DNA of 32,707 nucleotides from Coriobacteriaceae bacterium (lineage in GTDB: Bacteria; Actinomycetota; Coriobacteriia; Coriobacteriales; Coriobacteriaceae): the NCBI GenBank assembly GCA_902363875.1, contig CABJBO010000025.1, positions 1-32,707 on the forward strand. Direction: 5' to 3'. Under the pieces are notes generated by a model. That model had not been told where the DNA came from and searched no databases. It saw nothing but the letters and a program-made list of their open reading frames with translations. Shown here one piece after another: positions 14,284-21,497 of this stretch; the stretch's first letter is position 1, and every line of letters starts with the position of its first letter. The position numbers and the translations under genes were made by a program.

Positions 14284-14625
14284 ATGAGTTTGCTGACATT
14301 TGCCAAGACGGCCTTGGGCTCTATGGTCAAGCAGCCGGTTACGGTGTGCTATCCGCAGGAGGGGCTGACGGCACCAGAGCGCCTGCGCGGACATATCGTC
14401 AATGACATGGATGTGTGCATCTGCTGCGGCATGTGCGCGCGTCGCTGCCCGGCGGGCGCGCTCGCGGTCGATCGCAAGGGCGGTACCTGGTTGATTGACC
14501 CGTACGCCTGCGTGGTGTGCGGCGAGTGCATCGAAAGCTGCCCCAAGCACTGCCTGACTATGGACACCGCCCGTACTCCGGTTGCGGCGGATAAGACTCC
14601 CACGGTAGAAACCAAGCCGGAGTAG
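14284..14625 (+). CDS. echF: Ech hydrogenase ferredoxin-type subunit, 2x[4Fe-4S]
   Basis: 113 aa, ATG at 14284, seven bases behind echE. It has two classic cluster motifs, Cys45/48/51/55 (CICCGMCARRCP) and Cys76/79/82/86 (CVVCGECIESCP), as in NuoI/HycF/EchF. It is the likely entry point for electrons from reduced ferredoxin. The last 25 residues are polar and not conserved-looking. It ends the operon; a GC-rich hairpin follows 32 bp later. Confidence 0.93.
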   Translation: MSLLTFAKTALGSMVKQPVTVCYPQEGLTAPERLRGHIVNDMDVCICCGMCARRCPAGALAVDRKGGTWLIDPYACVVCGECIESCPKHCLTMDTARTPVAADKTPTVETKPE

Positions 14626-14657
14626 CGCTGGAATGGGGCTGGTATAGCGCTGGAATA

Positions 14658-14691
14658 GGGGCCGGCGGGGCAAAAATGCCCCGCCGGCCCC
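14658..14691 (+). terminator. Long GC hairpin ending the hydrogenase operon
   Basis: A perfect 14-bp stem (14658-14671 with 14678-14691) with loop AAAAAT. There is no T-run after it, so it may act as a Rho-dependent end or mRNA 3' stabiliser rather than a standard terminator. Just before it TAGCGCTGGAAT occurs twice (around 14623 and 14645). Confidence 0.6.
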
Positions 14692-14761
14692 GCGCGTGAA
14701 CGCGTGTGCGGGCCGCCACGCGACCCGTCCAGCCCGAAAATGACCCGTCTGCCATGAAATG

Positions 14762-15155
14762 GGCCCATCTACTACGTTTAAGCCGCTACCCTCAACCATG
14801 GCAAGTAATGCGAAATAAAAACCGCAGGTAGAACGCCTGCGATTTTTCATGAAAAGCGGGTATGGTCGGGGATATTGAGTCAAACGTAGTAGATGGGCCG
14901 ATTTCGTGGCGGGCGCTGTCAGCTGGTTTCCGCGGGTGGAGGAAAATGGATCATTTTGGTCCCGCGAGGCTTGCGGAGGCACTCGTGCAGGGCCGCCCGA
15001 ACAAAACTATGCCGGTTTACTACGATGAATTCGACATTCCCGACCATGACTGCATTTTTCTAAATAATGCAAGCGTTCTACCTGCGGTTTTGTAAGCGCG
15101 CAATTTGCCGTGGTCGAAGGCGGGCGATTCATCGTAGTAATCCGGCATAGTTTTG
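14762..15155. repeat. Three interleaved long inverted repeats in a gene-free stretch
   Basis: Pair A: 14762-14779 with 14882-14899, 18 bp perfect. Pair B: 14818-14836 with 15073-15091, 19 bp perfect. Pair C: 15002-15030 with 15127-15155, 29 bp with one mismatch. Arms alternate as A, B, A', C, B', C', so the pairs overlap rather than nest. Arms A and C share TACTACG. The left arm of B also forms a small terminator-like hairpin (CGCAGG/CCTGCG then TTTTT, 14823-14847). The 590-bp gap 14626-15215 has no credible gene. Confidence 0.85.
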
Positions 15156-15215
15156 AAATGGCATTAAATCGGTGGCAGCCATTTTACTTTGCCGGGGTGG
15201 TCGGTTGTTGGGTAA

Positions 15216-15845
15216 TTACCCTCGCAGGTAGGCGATGGCGATCTGCGTGCGGTTGCGCAGGCCCATTTTGGCTAGGATCGAGCTAATGTGGTTGCGCACG
15301 GTGCCTTCGCCCATATAGGCGGTGGCAGCGATCTCCTTGTTATCGAGGCCGCGGGCGATGAGCTCGGCGACTTCGAACTCGCGGTCGGTCAGGCTGGCAA
15401 AGGCTGCGGGCCGGCGGGGCGTGCCCGTCTTGTCGCCCATCCCGTCAAAGTCAACATCTTCGATCGCCTTGCCCTCGAGCACGCGTTTGCCATCCATGAC
15501 CTGCGCCAACGCCGGAGGAATGGCGGCGACATCGGTTTTAATCAGGTAGCCGCGGGCGCCCAGTTTGAGCGCCGACACAATGTACTCGTCATCCGAGAAT
15601 GTCGTCAGGAACACCACGAGCGCCGCAGGATCGCGCTCGAGGATCTCGCGCGCCGCCGATAGGCCGTCTCGTCCCGGCATCTGAATGTCGAGCAGCGCGA
15701 TGTCGGGCGAGTGCTCAGCGTAGAGCGCCACTGCGTCGTTGCCGTTGGCACCGGTGCCCACCACCTCGATCTGCGGCTGGGCGCCCAGGATAATCTTGAG
15801 CGAATCGACCACTAGGCGGTCGTCGTCGACAACGATGAGCCTCAT
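15216..15845 (-). CDS. NarL/LuxR-type response regulator
   Basis: 209 aa. Receiver domain 1-120: acidic Asp7-Asp9, phospho-acceptor Asp53 (LLDIQMPG), Thr81/82 and Lys103. LuxR-type HTH at about 151-200 (LTDREFEVAELIARGLDNKEIA, then GTVRNHISSILAKMGL). The ATG at 15845 overlaps the kinase stop in an ATGA junction, and AAGGAG lies about ten bases upstream. It is the partner of the kinase next to it and probably controls the divergent ABC exporter. Confidence 0.95.
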   Translation of the reverse strand: MRLIVVDDDRLVVDSLKIILGAQPQIEVVGTGANGNDAVALYAEHSPDIALLDIQMPGRDGLSAAREILERDPAALVVFLTTFSDDEYIVSALKLGARGYLIKTDVAAIPPALAQVMDGKRVLEGKAIEDVDFDGMGDKTGTPRRPAAFASLTDREFEVAELIARGLDNKEIAATAYMGEGTVRNHISSILAKMGLRNRTQIAIAYLRG

Positions 15846-16987
15846 CGGCCATCATCTCCTTGCTGTTTGGGAACGGTGGCAAACACGCGCCAGCCGCCGG
15901 CGCCGGCACGCGGGCCGGCGGTGAAGGTGCCGCCAAGCGCCTCGATGCGCTCGCGCATAGAGGCGAGCCCCATGCCCTCCGCGGCGCCGTGGCCGCTTGC
16001 TTGAACCCCGCCCGCGCCATCGTCGGTAACGATGAGCTGGTAAAACGACGGATGCTCCATGCAACGTACAGTGACAGCATGGGCGCAAGCGTGGCACATG
16101 GTGTTGGAGAGCGCCTCGCGCAGGACCGCCGCAAAGCAGTTCGCGACGTTTGCGGGCGCATGTTCGGTCATAACTTCAAGCTCAATCCGCGGACCGCCGT
16201 CCGAGCGCGCGCCTTCAACAATGCGTTCGAGCTGCACGGAAAGGTCGACGGCGTTGTCGTTGAGCGCGTGGACGCTGGCGCGCACGAGCTGGAGCGCCTC
16301 GTCAACGGTGTATTTGACGTCGGCGAAATCGGCGGCAACGCCGGGCTCGTTGGCATGGACCACGCGCAGGGCTTCGGTTTGAAGCGAAGCGCGCGTGAGC
16401 TGGTGGCCCACGTTATCGTGGATCTCGCGCGCGATGCGGGCGCGTTCGGCGAGCGTCGCGAGCTCGACTTCGTAGTCCTGGCGGTCGGCGAGGTCGCGGT
16501 TGCGTGCCTCGAGTGCCAGGGCGCGTTCTTGCAGCTTGTCGCGGGTGCGACGCATGCGTTCCTGTTCGCGCTCCAGCTGCGCGGTGCGCAGTGACAGCAA
16601 CGTGGCGGCGACCGAAAGGATGGCGGTTAGCAACAGCGTTCGGGTGGTGAGCGCGCCGCAGCGAAGGTCCGTGGCAAGTGCGCAGGCAAACACGGAGCCA
16701 ATCGCCAGCGCGGGCCAGATGCGTTCACGGCGCACGCGTCGCGCGATGTCATAGAGGGCGAGAGGTGCGAACGGCACAAACGGCGGCACGAAGACAGCCG
16801 CGATGACGTAGGCGTAGCTGCCGGCCTCGCTGGCGCGACGGGCGCGTTCTCCCTGCGCGACCTCGGCCAGTGCGGCGATGACAACGCCAAGGCAAAACGC
16901 CGCGACCAGGCGAGCATCCACAGCAAGGCCCGTGGCGGCTGCGATGCAGCACGCCAGCACGATCGATTTGTCGAATAGCCTGTTCAT
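15842..16987 (-). CDS. NarL-family sensor histidine kinase (HisKA_3)
   Basis: About 381 aa if started at the ATG at 16987 (MNRLFDKSIVLAC). The open frame runs 44 codons further to 17119, but that part looks unlike protein. N-terminal half: four to five membrane helices (about 8-135), then a short coiled coil, then the HisKA_3 box with His190 (ARIAREIHDNVGHQL). The HATPase domain has REALSNTMCHA, DDGAGG and GMGLASMRERI. No large sensor domain is present, so the signal is probably sensed in or at the membrane. The start has no ribosome site; TACAAT lies 6 bases before the ATG, so the message may be leaderless. Confidence 0.9.
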   Translation of the reverse strand: MNRLFDKSIVLACCIAAATGLAVDARLVAAFCLGVVIAALAEVAQGERARRASEAGSYAYVIAAVFVPPFVPFAPLALYDIARRVRRERIWPALAIGSVFACALATDLRCGALTTRTLLLTAILSVAATLLSLRTAQLEREQERMRRTRDKLQERALALEARNRDLADRQDYEVELATLAERARIAREIHDNVGHQLTRASLQTEALRVVHANEPGVAADFADVKYTVDEALQLVRASVHALNDNAVDLSVQLERIVEGARSDGGPRIELEVMTEHAPANVANCFAAVLREALSNTMCHACAHAVTVRCMEHPSFYQLIVTDDGAGGVQASGHGAAEGMGLASMRERIEALGGTFTAGPRAGAGGWRVFATVPKQQGDDGR

Positions 16988-17187
16988 ACGGGTATTGTAC
17001 GCGATGCCGCGCACGGGGGAGGCGCCACTCAGAGCAAGCGTGACATTCCTCCCACGCGGCGGGGCGGTCGCGTCAGCAGGCCGCACGACCAAGACCTCCG
17101 CACTCGTGACAAAGCTCACTGGTGCGCGCCGTCAGCTCCTGCGATGATGCAATCGTACCGGGCCGCAAGCAACAGAAGGGCCGCCTC

Positions 17188-18129
17188 ATGACAGACATCG
17201 TCCACGTCGAAAACCTCGTTAAGCGCTACGACGACCTTATTGCGCTCGACCACTTTAACCTGAGTATCGCCCCCGGCGAGATCTTTGGCCTGCTGGGCCC
17301 CAACGGCTCGGGCAAGACCACGTCCATCAACTGCATCCTGCAGCTGCTCGCCTACGACAAGGGCACCATCGAGCTGTTCGGCGAGCGCATGACGCCCGCC
17401 CGCTACGACCTCAAGCGCCGCATCGGTGTGGTGCCGCAGCAGCAGGTGGCGGTGTTCGACGAGCTCACCGTGCGCGAGAACATCGACTATTTCTGCAGTC
17501 TCTACGTCAACGACCGCAAGCGCCGCCGCGCGCTGGTGGACGAGGCGATCGACTTTGTCGGCCTGGGCGACTTTACCAAGTTCCGCCCCGGCAAGCTCTC
17601 GGGCGGCCTGGCGCGTCGTCTCAACATTGCCTGCGGCATCGCGCACAAGCCCGAGCTCATCTTTTTTGACGAACCCACGGTGGCGGTCGACCCGCAAAGC
17701 CGCAACGCCATCCTGGAGGGCATCTGCCGCCTGCGCGACGAGGGCGCCACGGTGGTGTATACCAGCCATTACATGGAGGAAGTCGAGCAGATCTGCAGCC
17801 GCATCATGATCATGGACGGTGGGCGCGTGCTGGCGCAGGGCACTAACGACGAGCTCAAGCGCATGATTCAGATGGGCGAGAAGATTGTAATCGAGGTCGG
17901 CGAGGTTCCGAGTGCGGCGCTCGGTGCCGTCGCAAGCCTGCCGCACGTTCTGGACCTTTCGGCAACGGCGGGACAGCTCACGTTTTCGTGCGAAGCGAGC
18001 CCGCACAACCTGACGGACATTCTCGATGCGCTGCGCTCGCATGACGTGCCACTCGGCCGCATCTATTCCGAACCGCCGACCCTCAACGACGTGTTCCTCG
18101 AGATCACCGGCCGCGAGCTGCGCGACTAG
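17188..18129 (+). CDS. ABC-2-type exporter ATPase
   Basis: 313 aa from the ATG at 17188, with AAGGG seven bases upstream. Walker A GPNGSGKTT (37-45), signature LSGGLARR (about 137-144), Walker B LIFFDEP (about 157-163) and the switch His in YTSHYMEE. The C-terminal extension (about 215-313) ends in PTLNDVFLEITGRELR, typical of DrrA/CcmA-type drug or peptide exporters. The divergent two-component system is 200 bp away, a layout common for inducible self-protection pumps such as linearmycin- or bacitracin-type systems. The actual substrate is unknown. It is followed after 10 bp by the first permease. Confidence 0.94.
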   Translation: MTDIVHVENLVKRYDDLIALDHFNLSIAPGEIFGLLGPNGSGKTTSINCILQLLAYDKGTIELFGERMTPARYDLKRRIGVVPQQQVAVFDELTVRENIDYFCSLYVNDRKRRRALVDEAIDFVGLGDFTKFRPGKLSGGLARRLNIACGIAHKPELIFFDEPTVAVDPQSRNAILEGICRLRDEGATVVYTSHYMEEVEQICSRIMIMDGGRVLAQGTNDELKRMIQMGEKIVIEVGEVPSAALGAVASLPHVLDLSATAGQLTFSCEASPHNLTDILDALRSHDVPLGRIYSEPPTLNDVFLEITGRELRD

Positions 18130-18139
18130 GGGGGCGGCC

Positions 18140-19327
18140 ATGTTCAACACCATCATCACCACGGTCAAGACGCTGCTGCGCCGGCCGAGCACGTGGGTCT
18201 GGGGCGCTCTCTTTCCTATTGCGCTTTCCACGATGTTCATGTTTATGTTTGCGAACCTCAGCTCCGACGGCACGGTCGACCCGGTGCCGGTTGCCGTCGT
18301 GGCGGACGAGGCCTGGGATGCCTCGACCTTTAAGGATGTGGCAGCTTCGCTTGCCAAGGCAGGCGACGACCAGCTGCTCGATGTGAGCGAGTACGAAGAC
18401 TTGGCTGCCGCGCGCAAAGCGCTCAAGGCCGGCGAGGTCGCGGGCATCTATACGGTTGATGCCGCGGGCACGCCCAGGCTCACGCTGCTATCGAGTTACG
18501 ACAGCTCGCGCGCCTCGTCGGTGCTTACCGACCGCAGCATCCTTGAAACGGTGGCAAGCTCGTATACGCAAAATGCCGAGCTCATGTCCCAGATTGCCCA
18601 GGACAACCCGGCGGCGCTCGCCGATCCGGCGGCGGTTGCGCGCGCCCTGTCGCTCGAGGGCGGAACCCGCCGCGTGAGCCTGACTCGTGCCACGCCCGAT
18701 GGCACGGTCATCTACTATTACGCGCTTTTTGGCCTGGTCGCGATGATGTCTGCCGAGTTTGCCGCCTTGAGCGTCGTCGATTTGCAGCCCAATCTGTCCG
18801 GTCTCGGCGCGCGCCGCTGCGTGGGCGGTCTTTCCAAGACGGCGTCGCTGGCCGGCATTTTTGTCGGCTCGTGGCTGGTTTCCTTTGCATCGATGGCGGT
18901 TGCGATCGGCTACGTGCGCCTGGTCGTGGGCGTCGACTTTGGCGGGCGCGAGGGGTTGTGCCTGCTGGGCGGGGCTGCATCCGCGCTTGCCGCCACGGGC
19001 CTGGGGCTTTTTGTGGGCACGCTTCCCGTTAAGGGCGGCAAGGCATCCAAGTCGGGCATCCTCACGGGCTTTGCCACCACGTGCGCCCTGTTCGCCGGCC
19101 TCTACGGCGAGCCGGCGATGGCGCTTGCCGACGACGTCGCCCGCGCTTGTCCGGTCGAGTGCTGGCTCAACCCCGTCAAGCTCATCTGCGACATGTTCAA
19201 TCGCCTGTATTTCTTTGAGGACCTGGGGCCCTTCGCTGTTCGCGCCGGCGCGCTCGTCCTGATGGCCCTGGTGTTTGTCGCCGCCGCTACGCTGATCTTT
19301 GGAAGGAGCCGCTATGAGCACCTTTAA
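18140..19327 (+). CDS. ABC-2-type permease, first of a pair
   Basis: 395 aa from the ATG at 18140; upstream frame is overlap with the ATPase gene. One membrane helix near the N-terminus (about 20-40) is followed by an extracytoplasmic domain (about 45-190). Five or six helices follow (about 195-390), including YYYALFGLVAMMSAEFAAL and a last helix near the end. This is the DrrB/YhgE-like pattern of one helix, a large outer loop and a helix bundle. Its end overlaps the next permease gene by 14 bases, so equal expression is likely. Confidence 0.9.
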   Translation: MFNTIITTVKTLLRRPSTWVWGALFPIALSTMFMFMFANLSSDGTVDPVPVAVVADEAWDASTFKDVAASLAKAGDDQLLDVSEYEDLAAARKALKAGEVAGIYTVDAAGTPRLTLLSSYDSSRASSVLTDRSILETVASSYTQNAELMSQIAQDNPAALADPAAVARALSLEGGTRRVSLTRATPDGTVIYYYALFGLVAMMSAEFAALSVVDLQPNLSGLGARRCVGGLSKTASLAGIFVGSWLVSFASMAVAIGYVRLVVGVDFGGREGLCLLGGAASALAATGLGLFVGTLPVKGGKASKSGILTGFATTCALFAGLYGEPAMALADDVARACPVECWLNPVKLICDMFNRLYFFEDLGPFAVRAGALVLMALVFVAAATLIFGRSRYEHL

Positions 19328-20519
19328 GACCGCGCTTCGCATGGCGCTGGCGCACCCGTTCTACCTGCTCATCTATACGGTGTTCATCTCGCTCATGGGC
19401 GTATTCATCGCGGCTTCGGTGAGCTGGAACTCGTCGCAGCTTACCGAGTACAAGCCCTACGACACCAACGTGATCGTGGTCGACCGCGACGATAGCGACC
19501 TTTCGCGGGCGCTTACCAAGCACCTGGGCTCACGCTTTGACCTGGTCACGGGTGTCGGCGACGACACATACGACCTTGCTGACGCGCTCTCCAAGAGCAA
19601 CAGCGCCAAAGGCAGCGCCGACTGCGTGTTCTTTATCCCGGAGGGGTTTGAGGACGATCTTGTTGCAGCCGCCCGCGCGGGGGAGTCCCTGCCCAAGCTC
19701 GATGTGACCTACGGTGCCGGCACCATGGCGGCGGCGCTTTCGTCCGCCGAGGCCTCGCGCTGGATCTCGCTCGCGGGCGCTGCGGCGGCGCTTGAACCCG
19801 CTGCCTCCAACGGTGACGTCGCAAGGGCCGCCGAGCACGCGGCCGCAAAGCGCGCGGAGGTCCAGATCGAGCAGGTCAAGGTCGACTCGACTGCTGCTAC
19901 CACGCTCGAGTCGTACTTCAACTTTGGCGCGTACGCGATCATCTCGTCGGTCATCGTGTCGGTGGGACTGGTGTTTTCAGGCATGAACGAGCCCGAGCGC
20001 GTGCGCCGCATGGATGCCAGTCCGGTCTCTGAGCGCCAGCGTTCGCTCGCTGTGTTCGCGGCCGCCGCCGTGCTCACCGTCTGCATCTGGCTCGTGTCGA
20101 GCATGATGGGCGTCGTGGGCTTTGCCAGCGCGGTTGCCGAGGTCGGCGTGGGTCGCGTGTGCCTGGCGCTGGCGGCAACGTTTGCCCTGGCGTGCACGCC
20201 GCTGGCCGTTGGCTTTACGCTGTCGAGCCTGGGCGCGCGCGAGGAGCTGCTCAACGGTGTGGGCAACCTGCTCGGCATGCTCATGACGTTTTTGGGCGGC
20301 GCCTGGATGCCGCTGTCGCTCATGGGCTCGGCCGTGCAGACGGTGGCGCACTTTGTGCCGACGTATTGGGTGAACGACGCGATCGGCAAGGCGCTCGCCG
20401 CGGACCTGACGTCCACCGTGCTGGGCGACATCGCCTGCGATCTGGGCGTCACGGTGCTCTTTGCCGCGGCCATCGCCGCCGTAGGCCTAGCCCTCGCGCA
20501 CAACAAATCCCACGCCTAG
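19314..20519 (+). CDS. ABC-2-type permease, second of a pair
   Basis: 401 aa from the ATG at 19314, with GGAAGGAG five bases upstream, inside the end of the first permease gene. Same topology: helix at about 14-38, outer domain to about 205, then six helices to the C-terminus (FGAYAIISSVIVSVGLVFSG onwards). With its partner it should form the heterodimeric channel used by the ATPase at 17188. It ends the exporter operon; a repeat-derived hairpin follows. Confidence 0.92.
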   Translation: MSTFKTALRMALAHPFYLLIYTVFISLMGVFIAASVSWNSSQLTEYKPYDTNVIVVDRDDSDLSRALTKHLGSRFDLVTGVGDDTYDLADALSKSNSAKGSADCVFFIPEGFEDDLVAAARAGESLPKLDVTYGAGTMAAALSSAEASRWISLAGAAAALEPAASNGDVARAAEHAAAKRAEVQIEQVKVDSTAATTLESYFNFGAYAIISSVIVSVGLVFSGMNEPERVRRMDASPVSERQRSLAVFAAAAVLTVCIWLVSSMMGVVGFASAVAEVGVGRVCLALAATFALACTPLAVGFTLSSLGAREELLNGVGNLLGMLMTFLGGAWMPLSLMGSAVQTVAHFVPTYWVNDAIGKALAADLTSTVLGDIACDLGVTVLFAAAIAAVGLALAHNKSHA

Positions 20520-20522
20520 CCA

Positions 20523-20678
20523 CCTAGTCATTGGGGACAGTCTTTGCCGATTCGCCGGCAGGGCTGGCAGGGATTGTCCCAATATGTCGGCACTTGGGGA
20601 CGCTCCTTTCCTGCCGGCACTCATTGGGGACAGACTTAAATGAGCGATTTCACTCATTTAAGTCTGTCCCCAATGAGT
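20523..20678. repeat. GGGGACAG-family hairpin repeat, full copy
   Basis: Hairpin 1 (about 20534-20580) pairs GGGACAGTCTTTGCC with GGCAGGGATTGTCCC. Hairpin 2 is a perfect 26-bp stem (20619-20644 with 20653-20678) with an 8-base loop. The repeat begins right after the permease stop codon. A shortened copy lies at 24188-24286 and fragments at about 25574 and 32641. Confidence 0.88.
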
Positions 20679-20685
20679 AGGTTGG

Positions 20686-20734
20686 AAAATAGTTCGCGCA
20701 CGTCGCTTAAAAATAGTTCACCTGGGTTTACTAT
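20686..20734 (+). promoter_or_regulatory. Likely control region of the MacB/FtsX-type ABC genes
   Basis: AAAATAGTTC occurs twice, at 20686-20695 and 20710-20719, 24 bp apart. A possible -10 TACTAT is at 20729-20734; the -35 (CTTAAA, 20706-20711) is poor. The doubled box just upstream suggests an activator or repressor site. Confidence 0.4.
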
Positions 20735-20775
20735 TACCTTAGAAAAGTAGCAGAAGGCTAACAACGGGGGATAGC

Positions 20776-21489
20776 ATGGCGACAAAGCGTGCCTACGTCC
20801 AGGTCAACGGACTCAAGAAACACTATGGCGACGGTGATGCACGCCTGACGGTGCTCGACGGCATCGACACGTCCATCAACCGCGGCGAGATCTGCGTCAT
20901 GCTGGGGCCCTCGGGCTCGGGCAAGTCGACCTTTCTCAACCTGATCGGCGGCCTGGAGGATGCCGACGGCGGCTCCATCATGGTGGACGGCTGCGATCTC
21001 ACGGCGCTCAAGCCCGCCGATCTGGGCGAGTACCGACGCCGCGAGCTGGGCTTTGTCTTCCAGTTCTACAACCTGGTGCCCGACCTTACCATCAAGGAAA
21101 ACATCGAGGTCACGGCGCACCTGTCCAAAAACCCGCTCAATGTCGACGATCTGCTGCGCTCGCTGGGCCTCTACGAGCACCGCAACAAGTTTCCGCGCCA
21201 GGTCTCAGGTGGCCAGCAGCAGCGCTGCGCCATCGGCCGTGCGCTCGTCAAAAATCCGGGCCTGCTGCTGTGCGATGAGCCCACGGGCGCGCTCGACTAC
21301 AAGACATCCAAGGAAATCTTGCGGCTCATGGAGGATGTCAACCGCACCTACGGCTGCACCATCATCATTGTCACCCACAATGCGGCCATCGCGCACATGG
21401 CCAATCGCGTGCTGCGCCTGCGCGACGGGCGCATCGTCGAGGATGAGCTCAACGAGTCACCCGTCGCGGCCGCCGAGCTCGATTGGTAG
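20776..21489 (+). CDS. ABC transporter ATPase, LolD/MacB type
   Basis: 237 aa, ATG at 20776 behind GGGGGA. Walker [10 protein letters not shown] (44-52), Q-loop in [10 protein letters not shown], signature VSGGQQQR (about 143-150), Walker [13 protein letters not shown] (about 165) and switch His in VTHN. This subgroup works with FtsX-type permeases in mechanotransmission rather than plain transport: lipoprotein release, peptide resistance or cell-wall signalling. Its permease follows after 8 bp. No two-component genes adjoin it. Confidence 0.95.
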   Translation: MATKRAYVQVNGLKKHYGDGDARLTVLDGIDTSINRGEICVMLGPSGSGKSTFLNLIGGLEDADGGSIMVDGCDLTALKPADLGEYRRRELGFVFQFYNLVPDLTIKENIEVTAHLSKNPLNVDDLLRSLGLYEHRNKFPRQVSGGQQQRCAIGRALVKNPGLLLCDEPTGALDYKTSKEILRLMEDVNRTYGCTIIIVTHNAAIAHMANRVLRLRDGRIVEDELNESPVAAAELDW

Positions 21490-21497
21490 GCGGCGCC

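Noticed and set aside
13035..14330. Long minus-strand frame opposite echE
   Set aside because: Low-complexity composition and no motifs; the plus strand encodes clear hydrogenase subunits.
14862..15095. 77-codon frame within the interleaved inverted repeats
   Set aside because: No ribosome site. Its ends lie in repeat arms, and the peptide segment NVVDGPISW appears on both strands only because of the inverted repeat.
16988..17119. Longer N-terminus for the histidine kinase
   Set aside because: The extra 44 residues lie in promoter-like DNA, have no ribosome site and do not look like part of a sensor domain. The true start remains somewhat uncertain.
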